A DNA stretch of 8,851 bases from Bacillota bacterium (GTDB lineage: Bacteria; Bacillota_I; Bacilli_A; RFN20; CAG-288), in assembly GCA_003497225.1 (NCBI GenBank), contig DNJQ01000131.1, forward strand, positions 1 through 8,851, in the 5' to 3' direction. The notes beneath the pieces were generated by a model that worked only from the letters and a program-made list of their open reading frames with translations, ran no database searches and had not been told where the DNA came from. The translations under genes and the position numbers were made by a program. Below are positions 1-7,108 of this stretch, piece by piece (position 1 is the stretch's first letter; every line of letters starts with the position of its first letter).

Positions 1-31
1 ATACAAGTGAATAATTTATTTATACTCTATT

Positions 32-77
32 CAAAGAAAAAAACTGCAAATAGTAAATCTATCTACAGTTTTATATT
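32..77. repeat. Imperfect direct repeat, copy A (terminator repeat)
   Basis: This segment aligns with 1379-1422 over 46 columns with five substitutions and two one-base gaps. It covers the whole terminator hairpin plus short flanks. The two copies lie in the same orientation on either side of the XRE/tail-anchored operon. Seen directly; the origin (duplication, cassette insertion or a dispersed terminator-like repeat) is inference. Confidence 0.65.
37..72 (-). terminator. Rho-independent terminator of the XRE/tail-anchored protein operon
   Basis: On the minus strand a 14-bp stem (arms at 59-72 and 40-53, loop 54-58) is followed by a T run (complement of the A run at 37-43). Two stem pairs are G.U wobbles when read as minus-strand RNA and would be A.C mismatches on the plus strand, so the structure is oriented for the minus-strand operon that stops at position 86. 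It is a near copy of the nifJ terminator at 1381-1417. Confidence 0.8.
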
Positions 78-85
78 ACTATATT

Positions 86-445
86 TTATTTTGCTGTAAT
101 AATCAAAATAACAATCATTACTACTACAAAGACAATTAGTAGCGGAAGACCTAGCTTTAAATTGTTTGCCATAATATTTGACTTAACTTTAACACCCTGC
201 TCAACAGTCAATTTCGGTGCCGCCCAGTTATTAAAGTAAGTTATTATTTTTATCCCCTCAATATCAAAAAAGATAACGCGAGAATCAACCACTTTTTGAA
301 TGCCGTTGAACTTTACTGGAGTTCCATTATCAACTGGTGAATACTCTTTTTGATTATAATAGGCTGCATAAGTTTTTCCTCTCTTTTTCAAAAAGATCTC
401 TTTCTGTGTTCCATCTTGTAATGTTAACGTATATTTTGTTTTCAT
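86..445 (-). CDS. Small protein with C-terminal membrane anchor, function unknown
   Basis: I do not recognise this 119-residue protein as a named family. Residues 1 to about 95 are soluble, lysine-rich and look beta-rich (short alternating hydrophobic stretches such as SRVIFFDIEGIKIITYF near 55-71). Residues about 98-117 are one strongly hydrophobic helix followed by only a Lys, so the protein is probably tail-anchored with its bulk in the cytoplasm; there is no signal peptide. The ATG at 445 lies two bases after the stop codon of the XRE-type gene, and its ribosome binding site (AGAAAGGA) falls across the end of that gene, so translation is probably coupled. The pairing suggests that it partners with the membrane-bound regulator. 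A terminator follows the stop codon closely. The gene call is secure; the function is open. Confidence 0.75.
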   Translation of the reverse strand: MKTKYTLTLQDGTQKEIFLKKRGKTYAAYYNQKEYSPVDNGTPVKFNGIQKVVDSRVIFFDIEGIKIITYFNNWAAPKLTVEQGVKVKSNIMANNLKLGLPLLIVFVVVMIVILIITAK

Positions 446-447
446 AA

Positions 448-1200
448 TTAAATCCTTTCTGCGTCTTGAAGAGCTTGGTCATAATACACATAATTGAGCG
501 ATTCTGTGATGGATAATAGTGATAATGATATTATTAAATATAGATGATAGAACAACATGGAATTATCTGGATAATCTAACAGGATGAAATATACTGCTGT
601 TTCAAAAATAATCAGTGCAAAGTTAATAGGCAAACAGATTTTTGATATCATTTTCCGATGTTCAATTGTGGAAGATAAATATGTTTTTCCTACTTCATTC
701 AAATGGCACATGATATTTATTTGATAAGCAAATATAATAGTATTTAATATAGCTGCCACAATTAATACTACTACTGTATAGATATCATAAGGGAAAAATG
801 CCGTAGGAATAACCGCAGCGAAGAAAATAAAGAACAATATACTAGTTATTAAAAATGCCTTGTAACTTTTCCCCTTCTTATTAAAAACCAAAATGTTCCT
901 AATTATATTAACGTTATTCTCTACTTCTATTTCTTCAGCTAACTCCACCTCTTGTTCTGTTTCTTCCTTATTACTAAGTTCCAAATCTTCATTTAATAAT
1001 TGATCCACACTAACTTTAAAAAGATTTGAAATTGTAATTAGCATTTTAACATCTGGAATGGATTTACACGTTTCCCATTTGCTCACAGCCTGGGGAGTTA
1101 CATAAAGTTTTTCCGCTAATTCTTCCTGCTTTAAGTTCATCTTTTTTCTCATATACTTAATATTCTTTGAGAACAGCTCGTTTTTATCTGTATTTTCCAT
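448..1200 (-). CDS. XRE-family DNA-binding protein with four C-terminal transmembrane helices
   Basis: A 250-residue membrane-tethered regulator candidate. Residues about 10-69 form a Cro/CI-type helix-turn-helix domain: the segment QEELAEKLYVTPQAVSKWE (25-43) has the usual helix 2, turn and recognition helix, and IPDVKMLITISNLFKVSVDQLL closes the fold. An acidic linker (71-95, rich in Glu) follows. Four hydrophobic segments lie at about 113-135, 140-162, 185-208 and 215-236, so the DNA-binding head should sit on the cytoplasmic face. No ligand-binding or enzymatic motif is visible. The ATG at 1200 has a strong ribosome binding site (AAAGGAGGAG), which supports this start. It is first in an operon with the tail-anchored protein. 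Palindromic repeats at its promoter suggest that it controls its own transcription. XRE heads joined to a membrane domain are common in Bacillota and mostly uncharacterised; the signal sensed here is unknown. Confidence 0.85.
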   Translation of the reverse strand: MENTDKNELFSKNIKYMRKKMNLKQEELAEKLYVTPQAVSKWETCKSIPDVKMLITISNLFKVSVDQLLNEDLELSNKEETEQEVELAEEIEVENNVNIIRNILVFNKKGKSYKAFLITSILFFIFFAAVIPTAFFPYDIYTVVVLIVAAILNTIIFAYQINIMCHLNEVGKTYLSSTIEHRKMISKICLPINFALIIFETAVYFILLDYPDNSMLFYHLYLIISLSLLSITESLNYVYYDQALQDAERI

Positions 1201-1223
1201 TGGACTCCTCCTTTCGCAAATTT

Positions 1224-1253
1224 ATTATGACAATAGTATTTTAAATAAATCAA
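1224..1253 (-). promoter_or_regulatory. Candidate promoter of the XRE/tail-anchored operon
   Basis: On the minus strand a -35 box TTGATT (1248-1253) and a -10 box CATAAT (1224-1229) are separated by 18 bases. The predicted start is near 1217, giving a very short leader that just includes the AAAGGAGGAG ribosome binding site. The -35 overlaps the palindrome at 1250-1268, as expected for a repressed promoter. An alternative -10, TATAAT at 1301-1306, lies upstream and would place the palindromes downstream of the start; it has no convincing -35. Confidence 0.45.
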
Positions 1254-1290
1254 CCAACAGTTGGTTGAATTACTCAACTGACAGTTTAGT
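1246..1290. promoter_or_regulatory. Palindromic operator pair upstream of the XRE-type gene
   Basis: The sequence TCAACCAACAGTTGGTTGA (1250-1268) is a perfect palindrome with 9-base arms around a central A. A weaker one, AACTGACAGTT (1276-1286), follows; beyond one mismatch it gains a further ACT/AGT pairing (1272-1290). The palindrome centres are 22 bp apart, about two helical turns. A direct-repeat reading also holds: TCAACnnACAGTT occurs at 1250-1262 and 1274-1286. The location beside an HTH-encoding gene suggests autoregulatory binding sites; binding itself is inferred. The remainder of the 1201-1430 gap shows only AT-rich DNA and the nifJ terminator. Confidence 0.55.
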
Positions 1291-1378
1291 GACACTTTAT
1301 ATTATAAATGGTTTTTATTTACATTGCCTAATATAGATTAAAATCAGTGTTTTTGGTGATAAATAATTTAAATTAAGG

Positions 1379-1422
1379 CAAAGAAAAAACTGCAGACAGT
1401 TTATCTATCTGCAGTTTATATT
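1379..1422. repeat. Imperfect direct repeat, copy B (terminator repeat)
   Basis: Second copy of the segment at 32-77, in the same orientation, containing the nifJ terminator hairpin. The three substitutions that fall in the stem change one side of a pair each and keep it as Watson-Crick or G.U on the minus strand; two others lie in the loop. Confidence 0.65.
1381..1417 (-). terminator. Rho-independent terminator of nifJ
   Basis: On the minus strand the arms AAACTGCAGATAG (1405-1417) and CTGTCTGCAGTTT (1387-1399) form a 13-bp stem with one U.G pair and a 5-base loop, followed by TTTTTT-type sequence (complement of 1381-1389). It starts 14 bases after the nifJ stop codon. There is no evidence that it works for the plus strand. 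Confidence 0.8.
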
Positions 1423-1430
1423 CTTATTTA

Positions 1431-4400
1431 TTATTCAGCCATTTTTAAGATAGCTTTGTAACGTTTTTGAGCATCTTTACAAGATTTATCTAAGAGTTCT
1501 TCTGCGTGATCAGGATTGACCTTAGGAAGTTGAGAATAACGTGTTTGACACATTACGAAATCTCTAAATTGAGTGAAGTCAGGTTCCTTGCAGTCCATTT
1601 GTAATGGATTTTTTCCTTCATCAGCTAAACGAGGATCATAACGGAAGATTGGGAAGTAACCACATTCAACAGCCTTCTTCTCAATCATCATGGAGTTTGT
1701 AAGTCCACCTTTAATTCCGTGAGCTTGACATGGTGCGTAGCAAAGGATCAAGGATGGTCCGTTATAGCTTTCAGCTTCTTGGAAAGCCTTTAATGCTGCC
1801 ATTGGATTTGCTCCTAAGGAGATTTGAGCAACATAGACATGTCCATAAGCCATAGCCATTAAAGCGAGATTCTTCTTAGCGGTCTTTTTACCAGCTGCAG
1901 CAAATTTTGCAATAGCTCCAGTTTGAGTGGATTTAGAAGATTGACCACCGGTATTTGAATAGACCTCAGTATCAAGAACCATGACGTTGACATCTTCTTC
2001 ATTAGCTAGAACGTGATCTAAACCACCGTAGCCAATATCATATGCCCAGCCATCACCACCGACGATCCAGACTGATTTATCGAGGAGGTCATTCTTAAAT
2101 TTAAGAACTTCCTTGATTCCTTCACACTTACTGTGTTCAATCTTACTAACTAAATCAGCAAGTATTGTTCTTACATGTTTTCTATCTTTGATGTGTTGTT
2201 CATAATCTTCAATTAAAGTTTTAAGATCATCTTCAACTTCACCTTTATGTTGTTCAAGGATTTCAACGATTTGATTCAAACGATAGTCAACTGCAACTCT
2301 CATTCCAAATCCATATTCAGCATTGTCTTCAAATAGTGAGTTGGCCCAAGCCACACCTTCACCATTCTTATCAGTTACAAATGGTGTTAATGGTGTTGAA
2401 CCATTATAAATTGAAGAACATCCTGTTGCGTTAGCTATTAACATATCTTTACCAAATAGTTGGGTAGCTAAGCGGTAATATGGAGTTTCACCACATCCTG
2501 CACAAGCGCCGGAGACTTCGTGATAGGTAGGTAAGAATGCTGCACCTTTAACCATATTTACTGGGAATAAGTCAGTTCTGGCATCGGTTTCTTTATAAAG
2601 AATATCAGCGGCCTTTTCGTGATGGAATTGGCTCTTAGCTTCAACCATCTCTAAGGCTTTCACACCCTTCTTACCAGGACATTGAACATAACATACACCG
2701 CAACCAACACAGTTCATCGGTGAAACTTGAATTCTGAACTTAAGTCCTTTGGTATTTGGACCACCCATTAAATCAAGCACATCTTCTCTTTCATCTTCAG
2801 GGAGTTTGGCTACTTGTTCATCAGTTAATGCGAAGGCGCGAATGGTGGCGTGAGGACAAGCGAAGGCGCATTGATTACATTGAATACAATTTTCTTTGTG
2901 CCACACTGGAACACGATCAGCGATAGCTCTCTTCTCTTTATAGGTGATGTTATTCTTCATCGTTCCATCGAGAAGTTCATATTCCATAAACTTACTTACA
3001 GGTAAATCGTAACCATCAAGAGATCCGATAACATCGACATAACTATCGAAGTAATCATCACCGGTTGAAACGTGAGTTGAAGTAACTTGAAGTTTGCTCC
3101 AGTTAGGATCAACTTTAACTTCGTGTAAACCTTCATCACCAGCATCGATGGCTTTGTAGTTCATTTCAACTACATCATCACCCTTTTTAGCATAGGACTT
3201 CTTGGCGAATTTCTTCATCCAATCCTTAGCTTCATCATAAGGCATGATGTTTTGATTTAAATAGAAGAATGATGCTTGTAAGGTGGTATTGGTGTGACGT
3301 CCCATACCAATTTCACTAGCAATCTTATTAGCATTAATAATATAGAACTTAGCGTGCTTATCGGCTAATTGCTTTTTCATTCTATTTGGCATAGCCTTGA
3401 TAAGTTCTTCATCGCTCATATCAGTATTAAGTAAGAATGTTCCACCATTTTTAAGGTTCTTTAACATATCAAACTTAATGATATAAGAATCTAATGAGCA
3501 AGAGATGAAGTCAGCATCTTCAACATAATATGTTGATCTAATTGGATCTTTACCAAAGCGTAAGTGACTTCTTGTTACTCCACCGGCTTTTCTTGAATCG
3601 TAAGCGAAGTAAGCTTGAGCATATTGATGAGTTGCATCACCAATAATCTTAATAGAAGATTTATTAGCGGAAACTGTACCATCACTTCCTAAACCATAGA
3701 ACAAGCAGGAAGTATATTTATTATTGATGTGATATGATTCATCAACATCGAGGGAAAGATGAGTTACATCATCGTTGATACCAACGGTGAAGGAATTCCA
3801 ATTCTTCTTCGCATCGAGGAAATCATAAACAGCCTTAATGTGTTTAGGTTGGGTATCTTTACTTGATAGTCCATATCTTCCGCCTAAAACAACATCGATT
3901 TTTCTCTCGCCTTGACGCAAAGCCGCAACAACATCTAAGTATAAAGGTTCGCCGATAGCGCCTGGCTCTTTAGTACGATCCAAGACAGCAATCTTCTTTG
4001 TTGTTGCTGGAATGACTTTGAGAAGGTGTTCGACTGAGAATGGACGATAAAGATGAACCTTTACCATACCAACTTTTTCACCCTTAGCCATTAAATCATC
4101 GATAACTTCGTGGATTGTCTCAGTGACAGAACCCATAGCAATGATGACCTTAGTGGCATCTTTAGCACCATAATAAACAAATGGTGCATATTCTCTTCCT
4201 GTCATCTCTGAAACAGTCTTGAAGAGTTTTTCTGCTTCTTTAACAATATTTTCTTCGTGAGGGTTTTGAGCTTCTCTACCTTGGAAATAAATATCATCGT
4301 TTTCTGCACCACCACGGGTTACAGCGTGACAATGAGGATTTAAAGCCTTAGTTCTAAACTCTTCAACTTTCTTCATGTCGAGAAGACTGACCCAGTCTTC

Positions 4401-4973
4401 ATCAGAAACGAATTCAACATTTTGAATTTCGTGACTTGTTCTAAATCCATCGAAGAAATGGATTACTGGTGATGAAGAATTGATAGCGAGCAAGTGTGCC
4501 ATAGGTGCTAAATCAGCGATTTCTTGAACTGAATGAGCGCAAAGCATTGCTGCACCAGTTTGACGCACGGCATAAACATCTTGATGATCACCAAAGATTG
4601 ATAATGATCTTGTCGCTAATGAACGTGCTGCGACATGAACAACTGCTGGAAGTAATTCACCGACCCACTTATATATATTTGGGATCATGAGTAGTAAACC
4701 TTGCGAAGCAGTATAGGTTGTAGCAAGTGATCCGGCTTGTAAAGCTCCATGAACTGCACCGGAAGCGCCGCCTTCACTTTGTAATTCAGTAACCTTAACT
4801 AAATTACCGAATGCATTCTTCTTTCCTTGTGAAGAATATACATCAACTAATTCCGCCATCGGAGATGATGGTGTAATAGGATAGATAGCAGCTACTTCAG
4901 TAAAGATATAACTGGCAAGAGCTGCTGCAGTATTGCCATCCACCGAAAGGAATGACTTTTTAACTTCTTTCAT
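1431..4973 (-). CDS. nifJ: Pyruvate:ferredoxin (flavodoxin) oxidoreductase, single-chain
   Basis: This cytoplasmic enzyme converts pyruvate, CoA and oxidised ferredoxin to acetyl-CoA, CO2 and reduced ferredoxin, a hallmark of anaerobic pyruvate fermentation. At 1180 residues it has the usual length of the fused homodimeric type. The N-terminal domain carries YPITPSSPMAELVD (31-44, pyruvate/TPP-side motif) and ELQSEGGASGA (63-73, with the TPP-activating Glu). The transketolase-C-like domain follows at about 260-415, then the EKR-type linker. Two ferredoxin-type 4Fe-4S motifs are complete: Cys696/699/702/706 and Cys755/758/761/765. The TPP-binding domain holds the proximal cluster ligands Cys824, Cys827, Cys852 and Cys1082, and the GDGWAYDIGYGG (973-984) and NTGGQSSKSTQTG (1007-1019) TPP/Mg motifs. 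All twelve cluster cysteines are present, so I expect an active enzyme. The ATG at 4973 follows AGGAGG with good spacing. It appears monocistronic, with its own promoter and terminator. Identification is very firm. Confidence 0.98.
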   Translation of the reverse strand: MKEVKKSFLSVDGNTAAALASYIFTEVAAIYPITPSSPMAELVDVYSSQGKKNAFGNLVKVTELQSEGGASGAVHGALQAGSLATTYTASQGLLLMIPNIYKWVGELLPAVVHVAARSLATRSLSIFGDHQDVYAVRQTGAAMLCAHSVQEIADLAPMAHLLAINSSSPVIHFFDGFRTSHEIQNVEFVSDEDWVSLLDMKKVEEFRTKALNPHCHAVTRGGAENDDIYFQGREAQNPHEENIVKEAEKLFKTVSEMTGREYAPFVYYGAKDATKVIIAMGSVTETIHEVIDDLMAKGEKVGMVKVHLYRPFSVEHLLKVIPATTKKIAVLDRTKEPGAIGEPLYLDVVAALRQGERKIDVVLGGRYGLSSKDTQPKHIKAVYDFLDAKKNWNSFTVGINDDVTHLSLDVDESYHINNKYTSCLFYGLGSDGTVSANKSSIKIIGDATHQYAQAYFAYDSRKAGGVTRSHLRFGKDPIRSTYYVEDADFISCSLDSYIIKFDMLKNLKNGGTFLLNTDMSDEELIKAMPNRMKKQLADKHAKFYIINANKIASEIGMGRHTNTTLQASFFYLNQNIMPYDEAKDWMKKFAKKSYAKKGDDVVEMNYKAIDAGDEGLHEVKVDPNWSKLQVTSTHVSTGDDYFDSYVDVIGSLDGYDLPVSKFMEYELLDGTMKNNITYKEKRAIADRVPVWHKENCIQCNQCAFACPHATIRAFALTDEQVAKLPEDEREDVLDLMGGPNTKGLKFRIQVSPMNCVGCGVCYVQCPGKKGVKALEMVEAKSQFHHEKAADILYKETDARTDLFPVNMVKGAAFLPTYHEVSGACAGCGETPYYRLATQLFGKDMLIANATGCSSIYNGSTPLTPFVTDKNGEGVAWANSLFEDNAEYGFGMRVAVDYRLNQIVEILEQHKGEVEDDLKTLIEDYEQHIKDRKHVRTILADLVSKIEHSKCEGIKEVLKFKNDLLDKSVWIVGGDGWAYDIGYGGLDHVLANEEDVNVMVLDTEVYSNTGGQSSKSTQTGAIAKFAAAGKKTAKKNLALMAMAYGHVYVAQISLGANPMAALKAFQEAESYNGPSLILCYAPCQAHGIKGGLTNSMMIEKKAVECGYFPIFRYDPRLADEGKNPLQMDCKEPDFTQFRDFVMCQTRYSQLPKVNPDHAEELLDKSCKDAQKRYKAILKMAE

Positions 4974-4997
4974 TTGACCTCCTAATATCCATCACAT

Positions 4998-5026
4998 AGT
5001 ATAATTTAAAGAGAGATGTTTTTCTA
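4998..5026 (-). promoter_or_regulatory. Candidate promoter of nifJ
   Basis: Minus-strand -35 TAGAAA (5021-5026) and -10 TATACT (4998-5003) are separated by exactly 17 bases. The start would be near 4991, giving a leader of about 20 bases that contains AGGAGG. Two near-identical decamers in direct repeat (5014-5023 and 5026-5035, 12 bases apart, 9 of 10 identical) overlap the -35 region. The rest of the gap up to 5111 is AT-rich with nothing further recognised. Confidence 0.5.
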
Positions 5027-5111
5027 GATGCTTTTGAACATTTTATTATAATAATTACTAATATTAATAAAATATTTTGAGTTTAAATAATTTATTCGCC
5101 AATAAAGACAT

Positions 5112-5137
5112 AAAAAAGGACCTCTACGGCCCTTTTT
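5112..5137 (-). terminator. Rho-independent terminator of the TM2-lipoprotein-galU operon
   Basis: On the minus strand AAAAAGGGCC (5128-5137) pairs with GGTCCTTTTT (5113-5122) around the loop GTAGA, giving 10 bp with one G.U pair, and runs straight into a T tract. The wobble would be an A.C mismatch on the other strand, so it is oriented for galU, whose stop codon is 11 bases away. Confidence 0.9.
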
Positions 5138-5148
5138 AATAAGTTTAT

Positions 5149-6036
5149 TTAATTAAAGTTTTTTGCTAATTCTTTGATGTAGTCTTTAACTTTCTTGCTC
5201 ATGTCCGCTCGGCGGAGAGAATAATCTATCGTTGCTTTAACGTATCCGAATTTATCTCCAACATCATATCTAGTTCCAACAAAGTCACAAGCGTAGACTG
5301 GTTGATGGACCATCAAATCACGAATAGCATCCGTTAGTTGAATCTCACCATTTTTTCCTGGTTCAGTATGACTTAGAATATCAAATATTTCTGGAGTTAA
5401 GATATAACGTCCTAAGACTGCATAGTCACTTTCAGCTTTATCAATATCTGGTTTTTCAACCATATCAACAACTTTAAATAACTTTTTACCATCTTTAACT
5501 TCGCGGCTTGGAGTTACAATTCCGTATTTATTAACTTCAGTGTGTAAAACTTCTTGAACACCTAAAATTGAACAAGTTTTTTGATTATATGCTTCAACTA
5601 GTTGTAATAGTGCTGGTTTTCCTTGGTTAACAACCATATCATCTCCAAGCAAAACTGCAAAAGGTTCATTTCCAACAAATGTCCTTGCACACAAGATTGC
5701 ATGGCCTAATCCTTTAGGCTCTTTTTGTCTTACATAATGAATATTTGCTAAAGATGCAACTTGTCTTATTAAATCAACTAAATCGTTTTTACCTGCTTCT
5801 TTTAAACGCATTTCTAGTTCATAGTTGAGGTCGAAGTAATTCTCCATGGAATGCTTATTAGAATTCGTTATAATCAAAATCTCATCTATTCCAGATTTAA
5901 CTGCTTCTTCAACGATAAATTGAATAGTAGGAGTGTCAACAATAGGCAACATCTCTTTCGGCATCGACTTTGTTGCCGGTAAAAATCTTGTTCCTAATCC
6001 AGCCGCTGGAATAATTGCCTTCTTTACTCTTTGCAT
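5149..6036 (-). CDS. galU: UTP--glucose-1-phosphate uridylyltransferase
   Basis: Makes UDP-glucose from UTP and glucose-1-phosphate, the precursor for glucosylated lipids, wall polymers or capsule; cytoplasmic. The 295-residue length is typical of bacterial GalU. The nucleotide-binding signature AAGLGTRFLPATKSMPKEML occupies 11-30 (with Lys28), followed by QKEPKGLGHA (104-113), the metal-site region LLGDD (129-133), YGIVTP (171-176), VEKP (193-196), LGRYIL (208-213) and GKNGEIQLTDAI (227-238). Together these separate it from the RmlA and GlmU relatives. The ATG at 6036 has TAGGAGT upstream within the 17-base gap after the lipoprotein gene, so it is the last cistron of the TM2-lipoprotein-galU operon. 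Expression therefore probably depends on the promoter at 7109-7137 and its cre-like site. gtaB is the Bacillus name for the same function. Confidence 0.96.
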   Translation of the reverse strand: MQRVKKAIIPAAGLGTRFLPATKSMPKEMLPIVDTPTIQFIVEEAVKSGIDEILIITNSNKHSMENYFDLNYELEMRLKEAGKNDLVDLIRQVASLANIHYVRQKEPKGLGHAILCARTFVGNEPFAVLLGDDMVVNQGKPALLQLVEAYNQKTCSILGVQEVLHTEVNKYGIVTPSREVKDGKKLFKVVDMVEKPDIDKAESDYAVLGRYILTPEIFDILSHTEPGKNGEIQLTDAIRDLMVHQPVYACDFVGTRYDVGDKFGYVKATIDYSLRRADMSKKVKDYIKELAKNFN

Positions 6037-6053
6037 ATTTACTCCTAAATTAT

Positions 6054-6677
6054 CTACGCTTCGGTAATAGCGTGATAAATTGATACTATCGCGCCAATTT
6101 CTACTAACATTCCTGTTTTATATGTTTCTGATGTGCTTGGGAATCTATTTAATTTTGTCTCTGGATCTTTTCCAGTCCAGTACTTAAATGTGCTAGAATT
6201 TGTTCCGCTAGAAAAATCTAACGAGTCAAATCTAACATTTGAGCCGGAGCCTTGTGGATATAAAAGTTGAGTTTTATCTTCATTGAAGATATTTGGATGA
6301 GAGATTAAAGTGTAATAAACATCTTCAAATTTCTTTTCCTTAAATTGTTCAAAGAAAATAGTTGTTCCATCTTTAATATCTTTTTTAGCTTCATCTCCCC
6401 AGGCATCTTTTATATATAAGAGATTTTTATTATCAGTATTCCATCCGATGGATTTAATAACATTATTTTCAGCATGAATTTTTACTGAAAATACAAATTT
6501 TTGATCTTTAATCTTTTCCCCGCCTTCAGTAGTTGTTGAAGAACCAAGTTTTGATTGTGTAAACTCTCCAACTAAATCACCAGTATAACCGGTACGAAGT
6601 TTTCTTTCAGAAGCGTGTCCACAAGAAGTTAAAGCTAATAGTGGAACAGCCATTAAAAGTGCAAATCTCTTTTTCAT
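6054..6677 (-). CDS. Predicted lipoprotein of unknown function
   Basis: A 207-residue protein with a classic lipoprotein signal: positively charged MKKR, a hydrophobic stretch, and a lipobox LTSC with Cys19 as the lipidation site. It should be anchored to the outer face of the membrane after Lgt and Lsp processing. The mature part is polar and includes a Thr/Ser-Gly stretch (46-53, SSTTTEGG) and alternating strand-like segments (61-78). The end, TGMLVEIGAIVSIYHAITEA (188-207), faintly resembles the C-terminal helix of FMN-binding domains, but the threonine flavinylation motif is not there and I do not assign that family. Its ATG follows the TM2 gene stop directly (TAAATG), with AAAGGAG inside the end of that gene, so the two are translationally coupled. 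This is the only gene here ending in TAG. Gene and lipoprotein calls are firm; the role is unknown, perhaps in the envelope given its neighbours. Confidence 0.85.
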   Translation of the reverse strand: MKKRFALLMAVPLLALTSCGHASERKLRTGYTGDLVGEFTQSKLGSSTTTEGGEKIKDQKFVFSVKIHAENNVIKSIGWNTDNKNLLYIKDAWGDEAKKDIKDGTTIFFEQFKEKKFEDVYYTLISHPNIFNEDKTQLLYPQGSGSNVRFDSLDFSSGTNSSTFKYWTGKDPETKLNRFPSTSETYKTGMLVEIGAIVSIYHAITEA

Positions 6678-7088
6678 TTAGTTTTCTCCTTTATTGAGCT
6701 TATCTAAATCAAACTCTTCTACTTCAACACCCATAGCTTTTCTAAGATTTATGTAATTGAGATATTTTGTTCTTTTAATAATGTTAAACATATCGTAGAA
6801 CCAAAATACGAGAAGTCCGCCGAGTGTACAAAGTTTTGTTACACCAGTTCTAGTATCTCCAATATAGAATCTATCTACACCGAATATACCTATAATTGAA
6901 AGTAGTTGAGCTACCCAAGGTTTCTTCATTTTATGCATTTGAGCAATAGTTGCTTCAACCAATTTGGGATCTTTAGCCGTTGTTTCTTGATATAACTGTT
7001 CAAGTTCCTCAAATTTTTCTCTCGGAAGTGTTTGTTCAGCAATTTTTAATAGTTTAGAACTACTTGTATTATTTCCATCCATAATCAA
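6678..7088 (-). CDS. TM2-domain membrane protein
   Basis: A 136-residue protein with a TM2 domain at about 53-105: KKPWVAQLLSIIGIFG (first helix), the conserved turn GVDRFYIGDTRTG (70-82), then TKLCTLGGLLVFWFYDMFNII (second helix, with the conserved Asp99). The soluble N-terminal part (10-45) is predicted to be helical, and a charged tail (110-136) follows. TM2 proteins are widespread and their molecular role in bacteria is mostly unknown. The start is ambiguous. A TTG at 7088 lies 6 bases after AAGAAAGG, whereas an ATG at 7082 would have a 12-base spacing; I give the longer form, but the shorter one (MDGNN...) is quite possible. It is first in the operon with the lipoprotein (directly abutting stop/start) and galU, transcribed divergently from the HPr-like gene. 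Confidence 0.88.
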   Translation of the reverse strand: MIMDGNNTSSSKLLKIAEQTLPREKFEELEQLYQETTAKDPKLVEATIAQMHKMKKPWVAQLLSIIGIFGVDRFYIGDTRTGVTKLCTLGGLLVFWFYDMFNIIKRTKYLNYINLRKAMGVEVEEFDLDKLNKGEN

Positions 7089-7108
7089 TACGAGCCTTTC
7101 TTAGTTGT

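Noticed and set aside
4505..4690. A 61-residue plus-strand reading frame inside nifJ
   Set aside because: It lies wholly antisense to the firmly identified nifJ coding sequence and has no ribosome binding site or recognisable domain.
1431..4973. A degenerate or split pyruvate:ferredoxin oxidoreductase
   Set aside because: The reading frame is uninterrupted at the family's normal length and all twelve cluster cysteines and both TPP motifs are in place.
6054..6677. FMN-binding-domain lipoprotein
   Set aside because: Only a vague resemblance of the last 20 residues; the threonine flavin-attachment motif is absent.
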